In this document: positions 8,981-17,430 of the stretch, piece by piece
Numbering within the stretch: position 1 is the first letter of the stretch
Layout of the letters: each line of letters opens with the position of its first letter
Position numbers and translations under genes: made by a program
Notes under the pieces: model-generated
What the model saw: only the letters and a program-made list of their open reading frames with translations
The model's database searches: none
Told to the model about the DNA's origin: nothing
From: Acidobacteriota bacterium
GTDB lineage: Bacteria; Acidobacteriota; Terriglobia; Acidiferrales; UBA7541
NCBI GenBank assembly: GCA_013289695.1
Contig: JABCZK010000013.1
Location: forward strand, 1 to 64,000
Reading direction: 5' to 3'
DNA length: 64,000 nucleotides

Positions 8981-9356
8981 TCGCGGCGCACAACAGGGAC
9001 GAATCGGGGGAGAATGGAATATTCGATTTTAGGGTGGACGAACAGCGAGGCGCACACTGGCAGTTGTTGAGATCTCGGTCGGAGACGCGTTAAGAAGGTG
9101 TAAGACAAACGCAAGATCCGTGTATTAGCGATGGAAGCCGCCCGGACTTTGTGGGGTTTGTCTGGTGGCGAAACAGTCTGTGTGAACGCTGCCGAGGAGG
9201 AACTTCAGCGGCTAAAGCCGCAACCCACAAAGATTCCCGAGTCCTCACACGCACTGTAAAGCCACGACCTACAAAGATTACTCGGTGGGCGAAACAAACA
9301 ATTAAGCCATGCTCGGAGATGCATTGCGAGATTACAGGGGTCGGTCATTGATATTC
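8981..9356. other. Intergenic region between lptCA and the TonB-dependent receptor gene
   Basis: This 376-bp gap lies between two divergently transcribed genes and must hold both their promoters. I could not settle convincing -35/-10 pairs. It contains the palindrome and direct repeat at 9208-9279. No convincing small gene is seen. Confidence 0.5.
9208..9279. repeat. TAAA-loop palindrome plus 23-bp imperfect direct repeat
   Basis: The palindrome GCGGC-TAAA-GCCGC spans 9208-9221. From its TAAA begins a 23-bp unit at 9213-9235 that recurs at 9257-9279 with 20 of 23 positions identical (TAAAGCC, then RC, RACC, YACAAAGATT). The second copy has lost the left arm of the palindrome. This resembles the hairpin at 3369-3388 and suggests a decaying REP-type element in the promoter region of the receptor gene. 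Confidence 0.65.
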
Positions 9357-11705
9357 ATGCGGAGAATTGCGGTTGTTTTTTTCTTGAGCGCGTTGCCGGT
9401 GTATTGCCAGAGCAACCGGGGTGAACTGCGGTTGAAGGTGATTGATCCTTCGGGTCTGGGCGTGAAGGCGACCTTGGTGATCGTCAGCGAGGCGAACCAG
9501 TATCGAAACACTCTGACGACCACTGAGCAGGGCACGGTGGATGTGCAGCGGCTGCCTTTTGGCGTGTACCGGCTGGAAATTGTGCAACGGGGGTTCTTGC
9601 CACTGTCTGAGACTGTGGAGATTCGTTCGGCGATTCCCATCGAGCATACGATTCAACTGAAGCTGCCGGCAGTGAATCAATCCGTGACTGTGACGGCGGC
9701 CGACACCTTGATTGATCCGGATCAAGCTGGGGCTGTGAGTCAGATTGGTTCCGATGCTATCGAACATCGAGTGAGTTCGCTGCCGGGGCGGTCGCTGCAG
9801 GACTTGGTGAATTCCCAGCCGGGGTGGCTGTATGAAGGAAATGCGGTGCTGCACCCGCGCGGGTCGGAATACCAGACGCAATTTGTGGTGGACGGAATTC
9901 CGCTGACGGATAACCGCTCGCCGAGTTTCGGGCCTGAGATTGAAGCGGACGATGTGCAATCGATGAGCATCTACACCGCGGGCATGCCGGCGGAATACGG
10001 GCGAAAAATGGGCGGCGTGGTGGAGGTGAACACGCTGCAGGATTCCGAGGCGGGATTTCACGGACAGGTGGTGCTTTCCGGCGGGAGTTTTGCTTCGGCT
10101 GGGGCGTTTGCGCAGGGGCAATATGTCTGGGGGAAAAATACTCTGGGCGCGAGCGCGAGCGGCAGCATGACGGACCATTATCTGAATCCCGTGGTGCCGC
10201 AAAATTTTTCGAATACGGGGACGCTGGGCGATTTTTCGCTGCATTACCAACGCACTCTAGGCGCGAACGATCGCGTGAGTTTCCTGGTGCGGCACGAAGT
10301 GTCGCGTTACGACATTCCCAACGAACTGGTGCAGCAGGCCGCGGGACAGAGGCAGACAGCGGATAACATCGAGACGATGGGGATCGTTTCCTACCAGCAC
10401 ACTTTTTCGACGCACGTACAGGCTGATTTGCGGGCCATGGTGCGGGACAACGCGAACGATTTCAATTCCAATGCGAATTCCACGCCGCTAGAGGTTTTTC
10501 AACACAACTGGTTTCGCGAGGGATATTTCAAGGGCACGCTGACGGCGGTGCACGGGCGGCAGGAATGGAAATTCGGCGTCGAGTCTGACAATACGTTTCT
10601 GCACGAGAATTTCAGTTACATCATCACCGATCCGACGCAATTCGCTCCAAGCACGCCGTTGACGTTCACCTTCCCGCTGCCGGGCCAGCCCAGCGCGGCG
10701 CGGCGTCCGGATCTGGAGCAGTCCGCGTTTGTGCAGGATTTGATTCATCTGGGGCCGTGGACGATCAGCGCGGGGCTGCGCTGGGATCATTACCAGCTGC
10801 TATTGAACCGGCAGGCGGTGGATCCGCGGTTTTCGATTGCCCGCTATTTTCCTGGCGCTGATCTGATGATGCATTTCTCCTACGACCGAGTGTTCCAGAC
10901 GCCTTCGTTTGAAAATATTCTGCTATCGAGCTCGCAGGCGGCTCGGATGCTGAACCCGATCTCGCTGCAATTGCCGGTGGAACCTTCGGAAGGAAATTAT
11001 TACGAAGCGGGGGTGAGCAAGGGCTTTTTCGGGAAAGTGAGGCTGGACGCGAATTATTTTCGGCGGCTCGTGAATAATTACGCCGACGACGATCAAATCG
11101 CAAACACCACGATCAGTTTTCCGATTGCGTTCCGGAAGGCCGTGATTTATGGGGCGGAAGCGAAATTGGATTTGCTGGATTGGCGCGGGTTTTCGGGATA
11201 TCTAAGCTACACGTACACGGTGGGCAACGCCTGGTTTCCGGTAACGGGCGGACTTTTTCTGGGCAACGACGCGACGATACCGACCTCTGGCCATTTCCCG
11301 GATTCGCAGGATCAGCGGAACACGCTGCGCGGGCGGTTGCGTTACCAAATCACGCCGCGCTTCTGGATCGCCGGCGGAATTCAATACGACACGGGCCTGC
11401 CGTTCGATTTTCAGTGCCCGAGCGGCGAAACACTCCCTGAGTGCATCGCCGGGGTAGCCAGCACATACGGCCAAGAAGTCGTGAATCGCATTAACTTCAA
11501 TCGCGGCCGGATTTACCCCGCCTTCCAGGTGAATGCATCGGTGGGCGCGGACATTTATACGTCGGATCGCATGAAGCTGCGATTTCAGGTGGATGGGCAG
11601 AACTTGACGAACGTGTTGAACGTGATTGATTTCGGCGGGCTTTTTTCCGGCAACGCGATTGGACCTGCGCGCAGTTACGCGCTGCGGCTCACGACCACCT
11701 TCTAG
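9357..11705 (+). CDS. TonB-dependent receptor with N-terminal carboxypeptidase-regulatory-like domain
   Basis: Outer-membrane beta-barrel transporter. The ATG at 9357 starts a clean signal peptide (MRRIAVVFFLSALPVYCQ), preferred over an in-frame ATG at 9309 that adds 16 unlikely residues. Next is a CarboxypepD_reg-like fold (GELRLKVIDPSGLGVKATL ... GVYRLEIVQRGFLPL), then the plug (LPGRSLQDLVNSQPG, FVVDGIPLTDNRS, SIYTAGMPAEYGRKMGGVVE) and a long barrel ending in YALRLTTTF, a terminal aromatic as expected for outer-membrane proteins. The 782 residues are shorter than the about 1,000-1,200 of typical acidobacterial oar-like receptors. Substrate is unknown. Convergent with the cyclase gene, 18 bp apart. 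Confidence 0.93.
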   Translation: MRRIAVVFFLSALPVYCQSNRGELRLKVIDPSGLGVKATLVIVSEANQYRNTLTTTEQGTVDVQRLPFGVYRLEIVQRGFLPLSETVEIRSAIPIEHTIQLKLPAVNQSVTVTAADTLIDPDQAGAVSQIGSDAIEHRVSSLPGRSLQDLVNSQPGWLYEGNAVLHPRGSEYQTQFVVDGIPLTDNRSPSFGPEIEADDVQSMSIYTAGMPAEYGRKMGGVVEVNTLQDSEAGFHGQVVLSGGSFASAGAFAQGQYVWGKNTLGASASGSMTDHYLNPVVPQNFSNTGTLGDFSLHYQRTLGANDRVSFLVRHEVSRYDIPNELVQQAAGQRQTADNIETMGIVSYQHTFSTHVQADLRAMVRDNANDFNSNANSTPLEVFQHNWFREGYFKGTLTAVHGRQEWKFGVESDNTFLHENFSYIITDPTQFAPSTPLTFTFPLPGQPSAARRPDLEQSAFVQDLIHLGPWTISAGLRWDHYQLLLNRQAVDPRFSIARYFPGADLMMHFSYDRVFQTPSFENILLSSSQAARMLNPISLQLPVEPSEGNYYEAGVSKGFFGKVRLDANYFRRLVNNYADDDQIANTTISFPIAFRKAVIYGAEAKLDLLDWRGFSGYLSYTYTVGNAWFPVTGGLFLGNDATIPTSGHFPDSQDQRNTLRGRLRYQITPRFWIAGGIQYDTGLPFDFQCPSGETLPECIAGVASTYGQEVVNRINFNRGRIYPAFQVNASVGADIYTSDRMKLRFQVDGQNLTNVLNVIDFGGLFSGNAIGPARSYALRLTTTF

Positions 11706-11723
11706 CGACGGGGTCTGCAGGAG

Positions 11724-12890
11724 TTACTTGTCTTGGGCCAGGAGGCCTACGCCGGAGGCGGCTACGCTGTCCCGTGTTGTGTTTTTTACGAGGTACATGG
11801 CTTCGTCGGCCAGGTGGAGGAGTTCAGCTTTGGTGCGAGAATCGCTGGGATAGGCGGCTACGCCTACGCTGGCGGTGACGTGGGCATTGATGCCGGTATC
11901 TTTCAGCCACACCGCTTCACGGATCAGCTTGTGGAGGCGGCGAGCTACGCCTAGCGCGTTTTCTTTTGATGTTTGCGGCAGCAGGACTACGAACTCGTCG
12001 CCGCCGTAGCGGAAGGCCAAGTCAATCAGGCGGCATTTATCTTTGATGGCCTGGCCGATTTCGGCCAGTAGCTTGGAGCCCATCAGGTGGCCGTGCGTAT
12101 CGTTGACACTCTTGAAATGATCGAGGTCAATGAAAATCAGCGAGAATTCGAAAGCGTAACGGTGGGAGCGGTAGATTTCAGTGTCCAGCATGAAATTCAG
12201 ATGACGCGCGTTGTAGAGGCTGGTGCAATCGTCAGTGATGGTGAGCTCGTGAATGCGCTGGACGTGGCGCGCGTTTTCGATGGCGATGGCGGCGTAGTCC
12301 GCAAGGGCTTCAAGCAGGGCGAGGTCGCGGGCGCTGAAACCTTCCGGGCCGATGCTGTTGATCAGTTCGATGACGCCCAGGCATTGATCGCGAAAACGCA
12401 CGGGGACGGCGACGATGGAGCGTGTTTCCATCTTCGTTTTCGCATCCACTTGCCCGAAGAAACGCGAATCCTTGGCCGTGTCCCGAACCACTACCGCTTC
12501 CCCAGTCTGTGCGACCCAGCCCGCTAATCCCTGGCCGACCTTGATGCGAACATCCTTTAGCGATTCCGCGCCCTTACCGGTGGCGATCTGGAAGTAGAGT
12601 TCGTCCTTCTCCTGGTCCATCAAGAGGAGCGACCAGGTATCCGGGTGCAGGACTTCGTTGATTTTTTCCATGATGGTGCGCAGGACCTGGTCGAGTTGCA
12701 GGGAGGACGTGAGAGCCTTGCCCAATTCGTGAAATAGCGTGACCTCATTGGAGGTCTCGACGGAGATGTCCACACCGGGAGTTCTGCGTCTTTCGATGCC
12801 TTCAAAGGGCCGCGCGTCCGTGGCTCGCCGCATGGAGTCTTCGGTAACGCCTTTCGTCGGTTCGTTGGAGTCTGAGGTCAACGCTGACAT
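11724..12890 (-). CDS. GAF-domain diguanylate cyclase
   Basis: Makes cyclic di-GMP from two GTP, controlled by a sensory GAF domain. After a short tail, the GAF domain (LFHELGKALTSSLQLDQVLR to AIAIENARHVQRI) leads into a complete GGDEF domain: FIDLDHFKSVNDTHGH and YGGDEFVVLLP. An inhibitory I-site is intact as RLID five residues before GGDEF, so product inhibition is expected. No signal peptide or membrane segment, so cytoplasmic. The longest frame opens at 12974, but the ATG at 12890 is chosen; a TATAAT box overlaps that ATG, so a start at the next ATG (12833, MRRATDARPFEG) is possible. Divergent from rodZ. Confidence 0.9.
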   Translation of the reverse strand: MSALTSDSNEPTKGVTEDSMRRATDARPFEGIERRRTPGVDISVETSNEVTLFHELGKALTSSLQLDQVLRTIMEKINEVLHPDTWSLLLMDQEKDELYFQIATGKGAESLKDVRIKVGQGLAGWVAQTGEAVVVRDTAKDSRFFGQVDAKTKMETRSIVAVPVRFRDQCLGVIELINSIGPEGFSARDLALLEALADYAAIAIENARHVQRIHELTITDDCTSLYNARHLNFMLDTEIYRSHRYAFEFSLIFIDLDHFKSVNDTHGHLMGSKLLAEIGQAIKDKCRLIDLAFRYGGDEFVVLLPQTSKENALGVARRLHKLIREAVWLKDTGINAHVTASVGVAAYPSDSRTKAELLHLADEAMYLVKNTTRDSVAASGVGLLAQDK

Positions 12891-12918
12891 TATAGTGAAC
12901 GGTTTCGGTACACTGCAA
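12889..12918 (-). promoter_or_regulatory. Candidate sigma-70 promoter for the cyclase gene
   Basis: On the minus strand TTGCAG (12913-12918), an 18-bp spacer and a perfect TATAAT (12889-12894). The -10 box runs into the ATG at 12890, which would put transcription start inside the annotated coding region; if real, translation begins at a later codon such as 12833. Confidence 0.45.
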
Positions 12919-12983
12919 CGACGTTCGCGGCGCGGTTGACGAAAGGCCAATGGGGCACCCTTTGCACGGGTCATCGGCCAGCA

Positions 12984-13012
12984 TTGACACTCCCATCAGC
13001 GACGCCTATATT
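12984..13012 (+). promoter_or_regulatory. Near-consensus sigma-70 promoter for rodZ
   Basis: TTGACA at 12984-12989, exactly 17 bp, then TATATT at 13007-13012. Transcription would start near 13019, about 18 nt before the ATG at 13037. It is the best housekeeping promoter seen in the window and lies back to back with the cyclase promoter. Confidence 0.8.
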
Positions 13013-13036
13013 TTCTGTGGTTGCGGATTCCAGCGG

Positions 13037-13903
13037 ATGCCTTCAAAACCTTTCGGCGAACATCTCAAACGCGAGCGGGAAATGCGGGGCGTCACACTGG
13101 AAGAGATTTCAGCGGCTACGCGCATTGCCCCGCGTTTCCTGACCGCCTTGGAAAGCGAACAATGGGAGCTGCTGCCGGGCGGCGTATTCAATCGCGGTTT
13201 CATACGTTCGGTGGCGCGTTATCTGGGGCTGGACGAGGACAGCCTGGTGGCGGAATACGCGCTGGAAACCAGGGGGCGACCCGATCCAGGCGTGGTGGCG
13301 GACCCGCCGCAGGAGCCGGACCGCAATTGGGCGCGGATCTTCGTGGTGGTCGTGCTGGCGCTGCTGGTTCTGATGGGCGGTTGGGCGGCGATTCACTTTC
13401 TGGGACCGAAGATTGCGGCGCGGCTGCACAAACATTCTGGGGAACCGGTAAATTCCGCGCCGGAATCTGGCGACGCGCCGAGTTTCGCGGCGACGAGCCT
13501 GCAGACCTCTGCACAGGGTTACGCACAGAACTTCGCGCCTGACCCGGCTGCGGCGCCGCCATCGGACCCAGCGATTGCAGCGAACCCCGCGGCGTCTGTT
13601 GGCGGCGGGGGTGCGTTGCCATCTAGACGAGCGCCGGCGCTGGATTTAAAACTGGAAGCGGCGAAGGCTGCGGAGGTGAAAGTGGTGGCGGACGGCAAGC
13701 CTCTATTCGCGGGGCACATGGACGCGCGGCAGGTGTATCGGTTCACGGCGGTGGATTCTCTGGAAATATCTTCGAGCGAATCGAGCGCCATTTTGCTGGA
13801 GCTGAACGGCCAGATGGTCGCGGCGAGCGGCCAGGCCGGGCAACCTGGGTTCGTGACTCTCACGCAGAAAGATACGAAGGCCCTAGCAGGAAACCCCCAT
13901 TAG
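13037..13903 (+). CDS. rodZ: RodZ-like helix-turn-helix membrane protein
   Basis: RodZ links the MreB cytoskeleton to the elongation machinery and sets cell shape. The ATG at 13037 gives MPSKPFGEHLKREREMRGV, an XRE-type HTH (TLEEISAATRIAPRFLTALE; GVFNRGFIRSVARYLGLD), a single membrane helix near residues 105-125 (IFVVVVLALLVLMGGWAAIH), a Pro/Ala-rich periplasmic linker and a C-terminal DUF4115 beta domain (LDLKLEAAKAAEVKVVADGK ... SSAILLELNGQ). This order is the RodZ signature. The promoter 25 bp upstream rules out the longer frame starting at 12950. The next gene begins with no clear gap. Confidence 0.85.
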   Translation: MPSKPFGEHLKREREMRGVTLEEISAATRIAPRFLTALESEQWELLPGGVFNRGFIRSVARYLGLDEDSLVAEYALETRGRPDPGVVADPPQEPDRNWARIFVVVVLALLVLMGGWAAIHFLGPKIAARLHKHSGEPVNSAPESGDAPSFAATSLQTSAQGYAQNFAPDPAAAPPSDPAIAANPAASVGGGGALPSRRAPALDLKLEAAKAAEVKVVADGKPLFAGHMDARQVYRFTAVDSLEISSSESSAILLELNGQMVAASGQAGQPGFVTLTQKDTKALAGNPH

Positions 13904-14015
13904 CGCCGAACTGCGAGCTGCGATTCGTACAGGCCACGCTAGGCCGGAGCAAAAGCTGGCGCTGTGCGCGGGCAGTATTTCGCTTGCACCGGAAGATCGC
14001 GCCGAGCTGCTGGCC

Positions 14016-14861
14016 GTGCTGACTACGGACAAAGATCCCGCTGTCGCGGGGCGCGCGAAAAGCTGCCTGCTGACGCAGTCGCTGGAATCGCTGCAGGCGG
14101 CGCTGGTGCGTCCCGACGCGGACCTGAAACTTTTTGAATATTGCGCGGACAACCTCGGCGGCAGGCCGGAAGTGGCCGACCGCATGGCGGCAAACGCGGC
14201 GTGCCCAGCGGAATTTGTGACGCGCGTTTCCGCGGATTTAACCAGCGTGGGAATTCAGGCGCTGCTCGACAATCTCGACCGGCTCAGCTCGTATCCGGCG
14301 CTGGGAATCGCGCTGGCGTACTCCGAAGCGGCGACGCCCGAACAGAAGGAGCTGCTGGCGGAAATCGAGACGAATGCTTTTCTTGGAGAAAAAGTGATTG
14401 CCGAGGCTGTGGCTGAGGCCGAGCCAGAGGTGAAGAAGCGATTGTCGCTGTTGCAACGGATGGCCACGATGAATATCGTGCAGCGCATTCAGCTGGCTGT
14501 GAAAGGCGGGCGCGAGGAACGCATGCTGCTGATACGCGACCCGAACAAGATCGTGCAGCGCGGCGTGCTGCAATCGCCGCGGCTGACGGACCTGGAGATC
14601 GAAAGTTTTGCGGCCATGACGAATGTGTCGCAAGAAGTGCTGCGCATTATTTCGAAGAACCGGAACTTCATGAAGAGCTATATTGTCGTTAAGAACCTGA
14701 CCAAGAACCCGAAATCTCCGTTGGATGTGAGCCTGCATCTGCTGCCGCACCTGACGCCCACCGACCTCAAACAGCTTGCCGCGAATAAAAACGTGCCGGA
14801 AACGTTGCGTTCGACGGCTTTGAAATTGCAGCGCCAACGTAATTCCGGGCGGCCCAGCTAG
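14016..14861 (+). CDS. Conserved protein of unknown function, HEAT/DUF2336-like
   Basis: I do not recognise a named function. The 281 residues are helical and leucine-rich, with short repeated helix pairs (AFLGEKVIAEAVAEAEPEVKKRL, RNFMKSYIVVKNLTKNPKSP, LLPHLTPTDLKQLAANKNVP), suggesting HEAT-like or DUF2336-like scaffold repeats; no signal peptide or membrane segment. The segment around RIQLAVKGGREERMLLIRDP recalls a conserved protein family seen in delta-proteobacteria and acidobacteria. GTG at 14016 is the first standard start, but the frame is open back to 13887 with protein-like sequence (AELRAAIRTGHARPEQK), so coding probably begins near 13899-13911 from a non-ATG codon, right at the rodZ stop. 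Probably co-transcribed with rodZ. Confidence 0.75.
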   Translation: MLTTDKDPAVAGRAKSCLLTQSLESLQAALVRPDADLKLFEYCADNLGGRPEVADRMAANAACPAEFVTRVSADLTSVGIQALLDNLDRLSSYPALGIALAYSEAATPEQKELLAEIETNAFLGEKVIAEAVAEAEPEVKKRLSLLQRMATMNIVQRIQLAVKGGREERMLLIRDPNKIVQRGVLQSPRLTDLEIESFAAMTNVSQEVLRIISKNRNFMKSYIVVKNLTKNPKSPLDVSLHLLPHLTPTDLKQLAANKNVPETLRSTALKLQRQRNSGRPS

Positions 14862-14874
14862 AGCGGAAGCCTTC

Positions 14875-15267
14875 CTACAAGAACGAAGCATCGAATGCGC
14901 GCGGCAGCAGCTTGCCGGATGTTTCCTGCTCTACTTTTCCTTTTAGATTGGCTAGCAGCACTGGCACATCACCGCAAAATTCCCAGATTATCTGGCGGCA
15001 GGCGCCGCAGGGCGGCGTCAGGCGATCCACATCGGTGACTACGGCTATGGCGTCGAAGCCACGCTCACCTTCGGAGACGGCTTTGAAGATGGCGACGCGT
15101 TCGGCGCAGCAGGTGAGGCCTAGCGTGGCGTTTTCGATATTGCAACCGGCGAAGATGCGTCCGGATTTCGCGCGCACTGCCGCGCCGACACGGAAATTGG
15201 AAATGGGGGCGCAGGCGTTCTGGAATGCCTGCGTTGCTGCGGTGAGCAGCGCGTCATATTCGCTCAT
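14875..15267 (-). CDS. cdd: Cytidine deaminase
   Basis: Deaminates cytidine/deoxycytidine to uridine/deoxyuridine in pyrimidine salvage. The 130-residue protein is the small tetrameric type: zinc site and catalytic Glu in CCAERVAI (Cys54, Glu56) and PCGACRQ (Cys87, Cys90), with substrate-binding FRVGAAV and GCNIENA motifs. It is the last gene of the salvage operon, 33 bp after punA. It produces uridine for the phosphorylase encoded upstream in the same operon. Confidence 0.95.
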   Translation of the reverse strand: MSEYDALLTAATQAFQNACAPISNFRVGAAVRAKSGRIFAGCNIENATLGLTCCAERVAIFKAVSEGERGFDAIAVVTDVDRLTPPCGACRQIIWEFCGDVPVLLANLKGKVEQETSGKLLPRAFDASFL

Positions 15268-15300
15268 TTATTTTTTCGCTTTCCTTTACTCTACTTTCCA

Positions 15301-16167
15301 TTACTTCGAATCGGCGGCGATGCGCGGCAGTACGGCACCTAGCAGCGCGATGAACTGCCCTTTCACTCGTTCGCCAGTTTCCATTACTTCTTTGTGGTCG
15401 AGCACCTGGTCGAGAATGCCCGCGGCCATATTGGTGACGCAGGAAATTCCCAGCACGCGAATTCCCATGTGGCGCGCGGCTAGCGTTTCTGGAACCGTGG
15501 ACATTCCGACCAAATCGGCTCCCATCGTACGCAAGTAACGAATTTCGGCGGGAGTTTCGTAGTTTGGACCGGCGAGCGCGGCGTACACGCCTTCGCAAAC
15601 ATTTATGCCGAGCCTGTTGGCTTCGGCGAGCGCGATTTCGCGATACGGCTTCCAGTAGGCTTGCGTCATGTCCGGAAAGCGCGGGCCGAAACGGTCGTCG
15701 TTGGCGCCGATCAGCGGATTAATGCCCTGCAGATTGAGGTGATCGCTGATGACGACCAGCGCGCCTTGATTGAATTCGAGATTGATGCCGCCGGCTGCGT
15801 TGGTGAGAATCGCGGAGCGAATACCGAGGCGGCCGAGAACGCGCATGGGGAACGCGACTTGCTGCGCGGTGTAGCCTTCGTAGAAATGGACGCGGCCCTG
15901 CATCGCGGCGACGGCGATATTTTCGACCTTGCCTATCACCAGGCGCCCGGCGTGGCCGACGGCCGTGGAACGCGGGAAGCTGGGAATTTTTTCGTAGGGG
16001 ATGCGCGTGGCTTCTGGCAGTTCGTCGGCGAAGGCGCCGAGTCCGGAGCCGAGCACCAACGCGATTTTCGGGCGCAGCTTGGTTTTCGCGAGGATGAATT
16101 TCGCGGCGCGATCGGCGCGCGCGAACTCGGAATCGCGCGCTGAGGATTTTGTGCGCGCCGCGCTCAT
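15301..16167 (-). CDS. punA: Purine nucleoside phosphorylase (trimeric PunA type)
   Basis: Splits inosine and guanosine with phosphate to base and ribose-1-phosphate. Phosphate and ribose site motifs are visible: LVLGSGLGAFADEL, PRSTAVGHAGRLVIG, MQGRVHFYEGY, ILTNAAGGIN, and DLVGMSTVPETLAARHMGI with SCVTNMAAGI. The 288 residues fit the trimeric high-molecular-mass-like PNP family rather than hexameric DeoD. The start overlaps the nupC stop (ATGA), so translation is coupled to nucleoside import. MTAP-type relatives are less likely given the operon. Confidence 0.93.
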   Translation of the reverse strand: MSAARTKSSARDSEFARADRAAKFILAKTKLRPKIALVLGSGLGAFADELPEATRIPYEKIPSFPRSTAVGHAGRLVIGKVENIAVAAMQGRVHFYEGYTAQQVAFPMRVLGRLGIRSAILTNAAGGINLEFNQGALVVISDHLNLQGINPLIGANDDRFGPRFPDMTQAYWKPYREIALAEANRLGINVCEGVYAALAGPNYETPAEIRYLRTMGADLVGMSTVPETLAARHMGIRVLGISCVTNMAAGILDQVLDHKEVMETGERVKGQFIALLGAVLPRIAADSK

Positions 16168-17399
16168 CGCATCATGATCCCGACGATGGAGGCGGACATG
16201 AGATTGGCCATGGTGCCGGTGAGCATGGCGCGAATGCCCAGGCGCGCGAGGTCTGCTTTTTTATTGGGTGCGAGGGCGCCGATGCCGCCGATTTGAATTC
16301 CGATGGAGCTGAAATTTGCGAAGCCGCAGAGGGCGAAGGTGGCGATCGTGAAGGAGCGCGGATCGAGCGCGTCCTTCATCGGGCCGAGTCGCTGAAATGC
16401 AACGAGCTCGTTCGTCACCATGCGCAGGCCCAGGAGATTTCCGACGGCGTGGCAGTCGTGCCAGGGGATTCCGATGACCCAGGCGATCGGGGAGAAAAGC
16501 CAGCCGAAAATTTGCTCGACGCTGGAGGGAAACCAGGTGACGCCGAGCGACGCGAGGCCGTTGTGCACCGCGCCGAATACGCCGTCGACTAGATAAATCA
16601 GCGCGATGAAAGTGATTAGCATGGCGCCGACGTTCAGAGCGAGGCTGAGGCCATCCACCGTGCCGCGGGAGAGCGCGCCGAGGGCGTTGGCGTCGCGTTC
16701 CAGGGGCGCGATTTCCACTTTGCCGGAAGTCACCGGAACTGCGGTTTCGGGCACCATCATTTTCGAAAGCAGAATGGTGCCGGGCGCGGTCATGATCACG
16801 GCGGCGAGCACGTGCTTGGCTTCGACGCCGTACGCGATGTAGGCGGCCATCATGCCGCCGGAAACGTGAGCCATGCCGCTGGTCATGATGGTCATCAATT
16901 CGGATTGCGTCACTTCCGGGAGAAATGGGCGGATCGTGAGCGGCGCTTCGGTCTGACCCATAAAGATACTGGCGGCCACGTTGAGCGATTCGGCACCGCT
17001 CGCACCCATCAGGCCGGTCATCACGCGCGCGGCTTGCTTGATGATGAATTGCATCACGCCGTAGTAATAGAGGAGCGCGAAAACGGCGGCGATGAAAATG
17101 ATGGTGGGCAGCACCTGAAAGGCGAAGAAAAAGCCCATGGGCGAACCTTTTTTTCCCAGGTCGCCGAAAACAAATTGAGAGCCGAAAAAGGCGAAATCGA
17201 GCACCCAGTTTACGGCAGCGCCGGCTTTTTGGAAGATCCACTGGCCATAGGTCCAATTGATTACGAGATAGGCGAAGACGATTTGCAGGCCGAGGCCCCA
17301 GGCGACTGTTTTCCCGCGGATGGCGCGGCGATTGGTGGAAAACAGGAGTGCGAAACCCATCATGGTGAGTAGCCCCAATACGCCTACCAGGCGGTGCAT
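16164..17399 (-). CDS. nupC: NupC-type concentrative nucleoside transporter
   Basis: Inner-membrane cation/nucleoside symporter of the CNT family. The 411 residues hold many hydrophobic segments and the CNT hallmarks GQTEAPLTIRPFLPEVTQSE, FMGQTEAP, SGMAHVSGGMMAAYIAYG and, near the end, FATFALCGFANFSSIGIQIGG-like sequence (ALCGFANFSSIGIQIGG). A strong AAAGGAGG lies 9 nt before the ATG at 17399. It sits between pdp and punA, giving uptake plus phosphorolysis in one operon. Confidence 0.95.
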   Translation of the reverse strand: MHRLVGVLGLLTMMGFALLFSTNRRAIRGKTVAWGLGLQIVFAYLVINWTYGQWIFQKAGAAVNWVLDFAFFGSQFVFGDLGKKGSPMGFFFAFQVLPTIIFIAAVFALLYYYGVMQFIIKQAARVMTGLMGASGAESLNVAASIFMGQTEAPLTIRPFLPEVTQSELMTIMTSGMAHVSGGMMAAYIAYGVEAKHVLAAVIMTAPGTILLSKMMVPETAVPVTSGKVEIAPLERDANALGALSRGTVDGLSLALNVGAMLITFIALIYLVDGVFGAVHNGLASLGVTWFPSSVEQIFGWLFSPIAWVIGIPWHDCHAVGNLLGLRMVTNELVAFQRLGPMKDALDPRSFTIATFALCGFANFSSIGIQIGGIGALAPNKKADLARLGIRAMLTGTMANLMSASIVGIMMR

Positions 17400-17430
17400 G
17401 CGCAGGAGCCTCCTTTAAAACCGAATATGA

